Below, piece after piece: positions 1-12,500 of a stretch of DNA of 64,000 nucleotides; position 1 is the first letter of the stretch, and each line of letters begins with the position of its first letter. The notes under the pieces are model-generated. The model ran no database searches. It saw only the letters and a list, made by a program, of their open reading frames with translations, and was not told the DNA's origin. The stretch is from Streptomyces marincola (GTDB taxonomy: Bacteria > Actinomycetota > Actinomycetes > Streptomycetales > Streptomycetaceae), in contig NZ_CP084541.1 in NCBI RefSeq assembly GCF_020410765.1, positions 5,510,001 to 5,574,000 of the forward strand, read 5' to 3'. The translations under genes and the position numbers were made by a program.

Positions 1-14
1 ATCACCTCCTTTCT
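1..14 (+). rRNA. 16S rRNA, 3' end only
   Basis: The window opens with the last bases of 16S rRNA: the anti-Shine-Dalgarno segment CACCTCCTTTCT, with the Streptomyces-type AAGGAG immediately after it. The rest of the gene lies upstream of the window. The exact mature 3' end is inferred from known streptomycete rRNAs. Confidence 0.9.
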
Positions 15-248
15 AAGGAGCATTGGCCAGCTCCGGGCGAGTGTCCCGGGGTGGTTGCTCATGGGTGGAACGTTGACTATTCGGTTGGTTGCTGGTCGTT
101 CTCGTGGCGAGTACTACCTGGCGGTTCTTCGGGATCGTGGGGTGTGGAAAGTTGGTTGGGATGGCTGGTGGTCGATGGGGTGCGCTGTTGGGTGTCTGAG
201 GGCACGGTCGTGTGAGCGGCTTGGTCTTCGGTTGTTGGTTGAGAATTG
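15..248 (+). other. 16S-23S internal transcribed spacer
   Basis: This is the spacer between 16S and 23S rRNA. No cloverleaf is visible, so there is no tRNA in it, as usual for Streptomyces rrn operons. Its distal end (241-269) forms one arm of the 23S processing stem. Confidence 0.85.
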
Positions 249-269
249 CACAGTGGACGCGAGCATCTG
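241..269 (+). other. 23S processing stem, 5' arm
   Basis: Bases 249-269 are perfectly complementary over 21 bp to 3383-3403 on the far side of the 23S gene. Bases 241-247 pair with 3404-3410 after one bulged G (248). The long flanking helix is the expected RNase III-type processing stalk that brackets pre-23S rRNA and fixes the approximate 23S boundaries. Confidence 0.85.
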
Positions 270-3382
<3,113 letters not shown>

Positions 3383-3410
3383 CAGATGCTCGCGTCCACT
3401 GTGAATTCTC
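3383..3410 (+). other. 23S processing stem, 3' arm
   Basis: This is the complement of 241-269 (21 bp perfect, then 7 bp after one bulge). It closes the pre-23S stalk and lies in the 23S-5S spacer. Confidence 0.85.
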
Positions 3411-3435
3411 GGCCGGCGGCTGGTGCCCTTTCAGG

Positions 3436-3555
3436 GTTCCGGTGGTCATGGCGGAGGGGAAACGCCCGGTTACATTCCGAACCCGGAAGCTAAGCCCTCC
3501 AGCGCCGATGGTACTGCATGGGGGACCGTGTGGGAGAGTAGGACGCCGCCGGAAT
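3436..3555 (+). rRNA. 5S rRNA
   Basis: This 120-nt gene starts GTTCCGGTGGTCATGGCG and ends near GACGCCGCCGGAAT. It contains the conserved CCGAACCCGGAAGCTAAG segment and GAGAGTAGGACGCCGCC, as in other streptomycete 5S genes, and the termini can pair. No terminator separates it from the tRNA that begins 4 bp later. Confidence 0.95.
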
Positions 3556-3559
3556 ATCT

Positions 3560-3632
3560 GCCCCAATAGCTCAGTCGGCAGAGCGTCTCCATGGTAAGGA
3601 GAAGGTCAACGGTTCGATTCCGTTTTGGGGCT
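3560..3632 (+). tRNA. tRNA-Thr (anticodon GGT)
   Basis: A full cloverleaf can be drawn by hand. The acceptor GCCCCAA pairs with TTGGGGC, the D stem is GCTC/GAGC, and the anticodon stem TCTCC pairs with GGAGA around loop ATGGTAA. The anticodon GGT at 3593-3595 reads ACC, and the T stem is AACGG/CCGTT. The CCA end is not encoded. The gene follows 5S rRNA by 4 bp, which suggests cotranscription and processing with the rRNA operon. Confidence 0.93.
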
Positions 3633-3652
3633 CAACAAACGAATAATATTCA

Positions 3653-3681
3653 GGCTCCCGCCGTGTGGCGGGGGCCTTTTT
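3653..3681 (+). terminator. Intrinsic terminator after tRNA-Thr
   Basis: GGCTCCCGCC, loop GTGT, then GGCGGGGGCC and a run of five T. This is a strong hairpin-plus-T-tract terminator ending the rRNA/tRNA unit. The other strand has an A/T-rich flank and may serve the convergent osaC-like gene. Confidence 0.88.
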
Positions 3682-3714
3682 CGTGTTCCCACCCCCGTCG
3701 CCCCCGGCCCCGGA

Positions 3715-6321
3715 TCACTGCGGGATGCGCAGGGTCAGGATCGCCATGTCGTCCGACGGGGCGTCGGACGCGAAACGTTCCACCGCGCGCAGCACGCGTG
3801 CCGCGACGGCGCCCGCCGTGAGACCGGTGCACGAACTGAGGACGTCCGCCAGGCCGTCGTCGCCGAGCATGCGCGTGCCCTCCCTGCGCTCGGTGACACC
3901 GTCGGTGACGCACAGCAGAACATCGCCCGGGTTCAAGGTGGCGGTCTGCTCGTACAGTTCGAGGTCGTCCATGACTCCGAGCAGAGGCTGCGGGCTCGCG
4001 GCCGGCGTGACGGTGCCGTCGGGCGTGAGACGGAGCGGCAGCGGGTGCCCCGCGCACACCATCTTCAGCAGCGCGCCGCCTTCCGGCTGCGGCCACAACT
4101 CGCCGTACAGCAACGTGATGAAGCGGGCGCGCGGACCTTCCTCAAGGATGGCCGCGTTGAGCCGTTCGAGGACCGCCGCGCCGTCCAGTCCTTCCCTGGC
4201 CAGCAGGCGCAGGGCGTGCCGGGCCAGGCCGGTGACGGCGGCTGCCAGCGGTCCCGTTCCGCAGACGTCGCCGATGGCGAAGCCGTAGGCGCCCTCGCGG
4301 ATGGGGAAGACGTCGTAGAAGTCGCCACCGACCTCGTTGCCCTCGCCGGCCGCGCGGTAGATGACCTCGACATCGACGCCGTCGATGTGCGGCAACTCCG
4401 GCGGCAGCAGGCTGCGTTGCAGGGACTGGCTGATCGCGGTGCGTTCGCTGTACAGGCGGGCGTTGTCCAGGGCGAGCGCCGCCCGGCGGGACAGGTCCTC
4501 GGCCAGCTCAAGGATGTCCTGGCGGAACCGCTCGTCCGTCGGCTTGCCGAGGGCCAGCAGGCCGATGACGCGGTTGCGCGCGATCAGCGGCAGGACGACC
4601 GTTTCTCCGCCGACGGCGGACGCGGTGCCGAGGCCGGTGCCCGGGACCCCGGCGGTCGACGGCAGCTCGCCGAGGGCGAGGCTGCGCAGCGATGTCCGCA
4701 GCGCGGTGTTGTGCGCGGCGTCCGCGGGGGCGGTCCAGGCGCGCACGCCCAGGGTGATGTCCGGGTCCGGCGGGTCGACGCGGTCGAGGAGCGCCTTGAT
4801 GCCGTCGATCCGCTCCTCGTCCTCGTGGAGGACGTAGGACAGGACCGGCTCGGAACCGGCGTCGGGGATCGTGTAGACGGCGCACCAGGTGGCGAGCGTC
4901 GGCACGGTCATCTGCGCCATGAGGGCGAGGGTCTGGTTGCGGTCGAGCGTTCCGGCGAGGAGTTCCGACGCCTCGACGAGGAAGGCCAGGGACCCGCGGC
5001 GGAGTCGTTCCAACTCGGTCAGGCGGGCCGACTCGACGGCGAGGGCGATGCGGTCGGCGGCGAACTGGAGGCGCAGCGCCTCCTCGTTGGAGTACCGGCC
5101 GGGTGTCTCCGACGCGACGCCGAGCGAGCCGGTGAGGCGGCCCTCGACCTTCAGGGGCACGATCACGACGGCGTGCATCCCCGTGCCGGAGAGCAGCGGC
5201 ACGGCGCCGGGGGCCGTCGCCAGGTCCTCGTGGACGGACGGCATGCGGGCCGAGCCGTACCGTCCGCTCCCCGTCTCCACGGGAACGCGGGCGAAGCGCT
5301 GGCGCGCGGAGGGGAGCCCCGTGGTCGCCCTGACTTCGAGTTCGGTCTCGTCGTCGGTCGCGAGGAGGAGGAACGCGGCGTCGCCGTCGAGCATGTCGCG
5401 GGCCCGTTCGACGGTGCGCTGGAGCAGGCCGTCGAGGTCGTCAGGGGGCGGCGACCCGATGAGCGCGTCCAACGGGTCGCCGGCCGAGCGGTCCAAGGGG
5501 TCGGCGCCGTGGGCGGGGACCCGGGACGGGCTCTGGAGGATGGCACGCTCCTGGTCGCGCACGATGAGGCAGACCGTGGACGGCTCGCCGTGGGCGTCGC
5601 GGACCCGCAGGTGGCAGGCGTAGACGGGAACGGTGCGGCCGGCGGAGTCGCGCAGCCCGTAGCTGCCCTCCCAGCGGGAGAGCGCCAGGGCCTCGGCGAT
5701 GCCGGTGCCCGTGCCGGGTGTCTGGGGCCAGGCGGCGAGGTCGGCCAGCGGCTTGCCGACGACCTGCTCGGGGGCGTAGCCGAACAGCTCGGCGGCGTCG
5801 TCGTTCCACGCGGTGATGCTGTCGGCGCGGTCGACCTGGACCACGGCCACCCGGACCCGCGTCTCGCTGACGGGCAGGGACTCGTCGGGCAGGACGGGCC
5901 CGGCGGAGCGTGTGCCGACGGGCAGGGTCTGCTGGTCGAGACGGAACCAGACGCATTTGTCGGTCGCCGTGTAGTCCACGCCCCAGCGCGACGCCAGGGC
6001 GGCGCACAGCAGGAGGCCGCGACCGCCCTCGCTGTTCAGGTCGGGCCGGCCGCGGGACACCTCGGCGAGCGGCAGTTCGCGTTCCGGGTGCCGGTCGACG
6101 ACCTCGATGCGGACGCCGTCGGGGTCGCGGAGGCAGCGGACGTCCGCGGCCGTTCCCGCGTGCACCACGGCGTTGGTGACCAGCTCGCTGGTCAGGACGA
6201 CGGCGTCCTCGATGAGGTCGGTGAGGCCCCAGCCCTGGAGCGTGTCCCGGACGAATCCCCGCGCGGTCGCGACCGAGCGTCCAACCGGCTCGAAGGTGGC
6301 CGCAGCTCGCGCGGTGATCAC
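3715..6321 (-). CDS. osaC: OsaC-type RsbW-kinase/PAS/GAF/SpoIIE-phosphatase regulator
   Basis: This 868-aa cytoplasmic signalling protein joins four modules. There is an N-terminal anti-sigma-type ATPase domain (about 15-130, N-box Glu46/Asn50 in ELVTNAVVHAG), a PAS domain (about 157-270), two GAF-like regions (about 295-620) and a C-terminal PP2C/SpoIIE phosphatase (634-868, with GGDFYDVF, GDVCGTG and DDMAIL). Such proteins can both phosphorylate and dephosphorylate partner-switching anti-sigma antagonists. In S. coelicolor OsaC modulates SigB after osmotic stress (recalled). The GTG start at 6321 is chosen because GGGGGAG lies just upstream; the frame stays open to 6600 but lacks a better site. 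The gene is divergent from the osaA-like kinase, which supports the name. A sigma-B-like promoter precedes it. Confidence 0.88.
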   Translation of the reverse strand: MITARAAATFEPVGRSVATARGFVRDTLQGWGLTDLIEDAVVLTSELVTNAVVHAGTAADVRCLRDPDGVRIEVVDRHPERELPLAEVSRGRPDLNSEGGRGLLLCAALASRWGVDYTATDKCVWFRLDQQTLPVGTRSAGPVLPDESLPVSETRVRVAVVQVDRADSITAWNDDAAELFGYAPEQVVGKPLADLAAWPQTPGTGTGIAEALALSRWEGSYGLRDSAGRTVPVYACHLRVRDAHGEPSTVCLIVRDQERAILQSPSRVPAHGADPLDRSAGDPLDALIGSPPPDDLDGLLQRTVERARDMLDGDAAFLLLATDDETELEVRATTGLPSARQRFARVPVETGSGRYGSARMPSVHEDLATAPGAVPLLSGTGMHAVVIVPLKVEGRLTGSLGVASETPGRYSNEEALRLQFAADRIALAVESARLTELERLRRGSLAFLVEASELLAGTLDRNQTLALMAQMTVPTLATWCAVYTIPDAGSEPVLSYVLHEDEERIDGIKALLDRVDPPDPDITLGVRAWTAPADAAHNTALRTSLRSLALGELPSTAGVPGTGLGTASAVGGETVVLPLIARNRVIGLLALGKPTDERFRQDILELAEDLSRRAALALDNARLYSERTAISQSLQRSLLPPELPHIDGVDVEVIYRAAGEGNEVGGDFYDVFPIREGAYGFAIGDVCGTGPLAAAVTGLARHALRLLAREGLDGAAVLERLNAAILEEGPRARFITLLYGELWPQPEGGALLKMVCAGHPLPLRLTPDGTVTPAASPQPLLGVMDDLELYEQTATLNPGDVLLCVTDGVTERREGTRMLGDDGLADVLSSCTGLTAGAVAARVLRAVERFASDAPSDDMAILTLRIPQ

Positions 6322-6349
6322 GTCACTCCCCCAGAAGTTTGTCTCGTCG

Positions 6350-6373
6350 CTACCCGGTGGCCCATGGACAGCC
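6350..6373 (-). promoter_or_regulatory. Candidate sigma-B promoter of osaC-like gene
   Basis: On the minus strand, GGCT (6373-6370), a 14-base spacer and GGGTAG (6355-6350) match the Streptomyces sigma-B pattern GNNT-N14-16-GGGTAY except for the last base. It lies about 30 bp before the GTG start. The reported SigB dependence of osaC is recalled; the site assignment is inference. Confidence 0.5.
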
Positions 6374-6557
6374 GGAAGCCAGGTTACTGACGTCGACCGC
6401 CCCGACGGACAGCGCATCCGCGGATTTCCCCCTGACCGGCAAAGCCGTGGTATGCGATGCTGCCGAACTGTTATCGCCCGGTCCGTCGGGAGTGAAACAC
6501 TGGGAACGCGTGATGTGAAAGCCCTGACCGGATGGTCGACCTTGCGGGAGGGACACA

Positions 6558-9500
6558 GTGGTGTCTGACGGAGCAGCTGCGCGTGCCGGGACGGCCGCAC
6601 GAGCGAAGAGGTCGCGGAGCGGCGGCACCGTGGAGGTGGACGCCGCCGCGCTGAACCGGCTGCTCTCCGGGTTGGAGGCGATGCGGGACGGCAATTTCCG
6701 CAAGCGGCTGACCGTCGCGAGCGAGGGGCCGATGGCGGAGATCGCCGCGGTGTACAACGAGGTCGCCGAGCGAAACCTGCACGTCACGGGTCAGCTGGCG
6801 CAGGTGCGGCGCGTGGTGGGCCGGGAGGGCAAGCTCAGCGAGCGGCTGGAGACGGGGCTGTGCGAGGGGGCCTGGGCGAAGGCCATCGACGACGCGAACG
6901 ACCTGGTCGACGATCTGGCGCGGCCCGTCGCCGAGGTGGGCAGGGTGCTGACCTCCGTGGCCGAGGGCGACCTGCGGCAGCGGATGGAGCTGCGGGCGCT
7001 GGGGGGGAAGGGCGCCGGGCGCCCGTTGCGCGGTGAGTTCCTGCGGATGGGCAGGACCGTGAACGGGCTGATGGACCAGCTGTCCGAGTTCGCCGACGAG
7101 GTGACCCGCGTGGCGAGCGAGGTGGGGACCGAGGGGAAGCTGGGCGGCCAGGCGCGCGTGCGCGGCATGACGGGTTCGTGGAAGGACCTCACGGATTCGG
7201 TCAACACGATGGCGGCCCGGCTGACCGCGCAGGTCCGCGACATCGCGGGGGTGACGAAGGCGGTCGCGGACGGCGACCTGTCCCGCAAGGTCACGGTGCA
7301 CGTGGCGGGGGAGATGCAGGAGCTGAAGAACACCGTGAACACCATGGTGGACCAGCTCTCGTCGTTCCAGTCCGAGGTGACGCGCGTGGCCCGCGAGGTG
7401 GGCACCGACGGGGTGCTGGGCGGCCAGGCGCGGGTGGGCGGTGTCGGCGGGGTGTGGAAGGACCTGACCGATTCCGTCAACCTGATGGCGGGGAACCTCA
7501 CGAAGCAGGTGCGGGAGATCTCGCAGGTCACTTCCGCCGTCGCCAACGGCGACCTGTCGCAGAAGATCACCGTGAGCGCGAGCGGCGAGGTGGCGCGGCT
7601 CGCGGACACCATCAACGCGATGACGGGGACGCTGTCGTCGTTCGCGGACGAGGTGACGCGCACCGCCACGGAGATCGGGACCCACGGCACCCTGGGCGGC
7701 CAGGCGCGCGTGCAGGGTGTGGCCGGTGTGTGGAAGGAGCTGACCGACTCGGTCAACACCGCCTTCAAGAACCTGTCGGATCAGGTGCGTGCCATCGCGC
7801 AGGTCACCACGGCGGTGGCGAACGGTGATCTGTCGCAGAAGGTGACGGTGGATGTCTCCGGCGAGATGCTGGAGCTGAAGGACACCGTCAACAGGACGGT
7901 GGATCAGCTGTCCTCGTTCCAGTCGGAGGTCACCCGCGTCGCGCGGGAGATCGGGGATGAGGGCAAGCTCGGCGGGCAGGCGTCGGTGCTCGGGGTCGCG
8001 GGGGCCTGGAAGGACCTCACCGATTCGGTGAACACGGCCTTCCGCAACTTGACGAACCAGGTCAGGAACATCGCCTCCGTGACGACCGCGGTGGCGAACG
8101 GCGATCTGTCGCAGAAGGTGACGGTGGACGTCTCCGGCGAGATGCTGGACCTGAAGAAGACCGTCAACCGCATGGTCGACCAGTTGTCGTCCTTCGCCGA
8201 GCAGGTGACCCGGGTGGCCACCGAGGTGGGCATCGACGGCAGGCTCGGCGGCCAGGCGCGGGTGGACGGCGTGAGCGGGACGTGGAAGGCGCTGACCGAC
8301 TCCGTCAACCAGATGGCGATCAACCTGACCGACCAGGTGCGGAACATCGCCTCCGTGACGACCGCGGTGGCGCGTGGCGACCTGTCGCAGAAGATCGAGG
8401 TCGACGCCCGGGGCGAGATCCTCGAACTCAAGGACACCGTGAACACGATGGTGGATCAGCTGTCGTCGTTCGCGGAGCAGGTCACGCGGGTGGCGCGCGA
8501 GGTGGGCACCGAGGGCAGGCTCGGCGGCCAGGCGCAGGTCTCGGACGTGGCGGGGGTCTGGCGCGACCTGACGGACTCCGTCAACGGGATGGCCTCGAAT
8601 CTCACCCACCAGGTGCGCAACATCTCCGATGTCGCGATGGCCGTGGCGCGCGGTGATCTGTCGCAGAAGATCACCGTGGACGCCCGGGGCGAGGTCGCGG
8701 CGCTGAAGGACACGCTGAACACGATGGTGGACCAGCTGTCGTCGTTCGCGGAGCAGGTGACCCGGGTGGCGCGCGAGGTCGGGACCGAGGGCAGGCTCGG
8801 CGGCCAGGCCGAGGTGGCGGGGGTCGCGGGCACCTGGAAGGACCTCACGCAGTCCGTGAACGGGATGGCCAACAACCTGACCTCGCAGGTGCGGAACATT
8901 TCGGACGTGACCACCGCGGTGGCCAAGGGCGACCTGACGAAGAAGATCACCGTGGACGCGCGCGGTGAGGTGCTGGTGCTGGTGACCACCGTGAACACGA
9001 TGGTGGACCAGCTGTCCTCCTTCGCCGACGAGGTGACGCGGGTGGCGCGCGAGGTGGGCACCGAGGGCAGGCTCGGCGGCCAGGCGCAGGTCTCGGACGT
9101 GGCGGGGGTCTGGCGCGACCTGACGGACTCCGTCAACGGGATGGCCTCGAATCTCACCCACCAGGTGCGCAACATCTCCGATGTCGCGATGGCCGTGGCG
9201 CGCGGTGATCTGTCGCAGAAGATCACCGTGGACGCCCGGGGCGAGGTCGCGGCGCTGAAGGACACGCTGAACACGATGGTGGACCAGCTGTCGTCGTTCG
9301 CGGAGCAGGTGACCCGGGTGGCGCGCGAGGTCGGGACCGAGGGCAGGCTCGGCGGCCAGGCCGAGGTGGCGGGGGTCGCGGGCACCTGGAAGGACCTCAC
9401 GCAGTCCGTGAACGGGATGGCCAACAACCTGACCTCGCAGGTGCGGAACATTTCGGACGTGACCACCGCGGTGGCCAAGGGCGACCTGACGAAGAAGATC

Positions 9501-12500
9501 ACCGTGGACGCGCGCGGTGAGGTGCTGGTGCTGGTGACCACCGTGAACACGATGGTGGACCAGCTGTCCTCCTTCGCCGACGAGGTGACGCGGGTGGCGC
9601 GCGAGGTGGGCACCGAGGGGCAGCTGGGCGGCCAGGCGAGGGTCAGGGGCGTCTCGGGCACCTGGAAGGACCTGACGGACAACGTCAACGTGATGGCCAG
9701 GAACCTGACGTTGCAGGTGCGGAACATCTCCGAGGTGGCCACGGCCGTCGCGAACGGCGACCTGTCGCGGAAGGTCACGGTGGAGGCGCAGGGGGAGGTC
9801 GCGACGCTGGCCGACACGGTCAACCGCATGGTGACCACGCTGTCGTCGTTCGCCGCCGAAGTGACCCGCGTGGCGCGTGAGGTGGGTTCCGAGGGGCGCC
9901 TGGGCGGTCAGGCGAACGTGCCGGGGGTCTCGGGCACGTGGCGCGATCTGACCGAGTCCGTGAACTCCATGGCCTCCAACCTCACCGCGCAGGTCCGCAG
10001 CATCACCACGGTCACCACCGCCATCGCCAAGGGCGACCTGACCCGGAAGATGGACATCGAGGCGCGCGGCGAGATCCAGGAGCTGAAGGAGACCCTCAAC
10101 ACGATGGTCGACCAGCTCTCCCTGTTCGCCGATCAGGTGACCAAGGTGGCGCGTGAGGTCGGCACCCAGGGGCAGCTCGGCGGGCAGGCGCGGGTGCCGG
10201 GCGTGGCCGGCACGTGGCAGGACCTGACCGACTCGGTGAACGAGATGGCGGGCAACCTGACCGGGCAGGTGCGCGGCATCGCGCGGGTGGCCGCGTTCGT
10301 GACCAGGGGCGATCACAACGTGCGGATCGACACCGACGCGGCCGGCGAGATCCTGACCGTTCAGGAGCGGGTCAACGACATGATCCGCAACCTGCGGGAG
10401 GCGACGCAGGCCAACAAGGAGCAGGACTGGCTCAAGACCAACCTGGCGCGCATCTCCGCCTCGATGCAGGGTCGGCGCGACCTGACGGCCGTGGCCAACC
10501 TGCTCATGAGCGAGCTGTGCCCGGCCGTCGCCGCGCAGCACGGCGGGTTCTACCTGGCGGTGCCGGTCGACGGCGACGAGGACATGGTGGCCGGGGTCGG
10601 CGAGGAGGACGCGTACGAGCTGCGCCTGATCGCCGCCTACGGTTACGCGCCCGACGCGCAGGCCCTGTCGTTCCGGCCGGGCGAAGGGCTGGTCGGGACG
10701 GCGGCGGCCGAGGCCGAGACGCTGCTGTTCGGCCCGACGCCCGAGGGCTACCTGCGCATCTCCTCGGGGCTCGGGGAGGCCCCGCCGGTGACGGTGATCA
10801 TCCTGCCGGTGGTGTTCGAGGAGCGGGTGCTCGGCGTTCTGGAGCTGGCCTCGTTCAAGCCGTTCACGCCGATCGAACGGGACTTCCTGGCGCAGATGGC
10901 CGAGATGATCGCCACGAGCGTCAACACGATCAGCGTCAACACCCGTACCGAGATGCTGCTGAAGCAGTCGCAGGAGCTGACGACGAAGCTCAGGGAGCAG
11001 ACGGACGAGCTGGAGGAGCAGCGGCGGGCGCTTGAGGAGTCCAACGCCGAGCTGAAGGACAAGGCGGACCTGCTCGCGGAGACCAACCGCAACATCGAGG
11101 TGAAGAACTCGGAGATCGAGGAGGCCAGGCGCGGGCTCCAGGAGCGCGCGGAGCAGCTGGCCGTCTCGATGCGCTACAAGTCGGAGTTCCTGGCGAACAT
11201 GTCGCACGAGCTGCGCACGCCGCTGAACTCGCTGCTGATCCTCGCGAAGCTGCTGGCCGACAACGCCGAGGGCAACCTGTCGCCGAAGCAGGTGGAGTTC
11301 GCCGAGACGATCCACGGCGCGGGCTCCGACCTGCTCCAGCTGATCAACGACATCCTCGACCTGTCGAAGGTGGAGGCCGGGAAGATGGACGTTAGCCCGG
11401 CGCGGATCGCGCTGGTGCAGCTGGTGGACTACGTCGAGGCGTCGTTCAGGCCGCTGACGGCGGAGAAGAACCTGGAGTTCTCGGTCCGGGTCTCGCCCGA
11501 TCTGCCGGCGACGCTGCACACCGACGAGCAGCGGCTGCTCCAGGTGCTGCGCAACCTCCTGTCGAACGCGGTCAAGTTCACCGATGTGGGCTCCGTCGAG
11601 CTGGTGATCGAGCCGGCGGGCGACGACGTGCCGAACGAGATCCGTGAGCAGATGCTGGAGGGCGGGGCCGTGCTCACGGCGGACGCGCCGCTGGTGGCGT
11701 TCTCGGTGTCGGACACCGGTATCGGCATCGCGGCGAGCAAGATGCGGGTGATCTTCGAGGCGTTCAAGCAGGCGGACGGCACGACGAGCCGCAAGTACGG
11801 CGGCACCGGCCTGGGGCTGTCCATCAGCAGGGAGATCGCGCGGCTGCTCGGCGGGGAGATCCACGCGGAGAGCGAGCCGGGGCGGGGCTCGACGTTCAGC
11901 CTCTACCTGCCGCTCCAGCCGGCCGAACTGCCGCCGCCCGGCTACACGCAGGCGGCGGCCGGGGTGCCGGCGCTGGAACGCGGCGCGGCGGAGCCGGCGG
12001 CGCTTGAGGCGGGTCCCTCCGCGATCGGGGAGGAAGCGGAGGACGAGGCGCTGGCGGCCGAGCGCCAGGAGCGGCAGCAGCGCAAGCACAGGGAGGCGTC
12101 CATCGCGGCCGAGCGCGCGGCCGAGTCGCTGACGCGGCGGCGCCGCGAGCGGTTCGCGGAGAAGGCCGTGGCCGACGGCGCCGAGACGCAGGTGGAGCCG
12201 GAGCCGGAATCCGAGGAGAGTGCGGAGCCGGCGCGGGAGAGCGCGTCGTTGCGGGCGTTCCGCGGGCGCAAGGTGCTGATCGTCGACGACGATGTCCGCA
12301 ACGTGTTCGCGCTGACGAGCGTGCTCGAACAGCACGGGCTCCGGGTGCTCTACGCGGAGAACGGGCGCGAGGGCATCGAGGTGCTGGAGTCCAACGAGGA
12401 CGTGACGCTGGTGCTGATGGACATCATGATGCCGGAGATGGACGGGTACGCGACGACGTCGGCGATCCGGCGCATGCCGCAGTTCGCGGCCCTGCCGATC

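Noticed and set aside
3560..3632. tRNA-Thr as an integration (att) site.
   Set aside because: No second copy of the tRNA 3' end, integrase or island genes were seen in the window.
7100..10300. Regular 276-bp periodicity that might suggest a CRISPR-like or satellite array.
   Set aside because: The repeats are coding, diverged HAMP units in one frame without spacer structure; only units 6-9 are exact.
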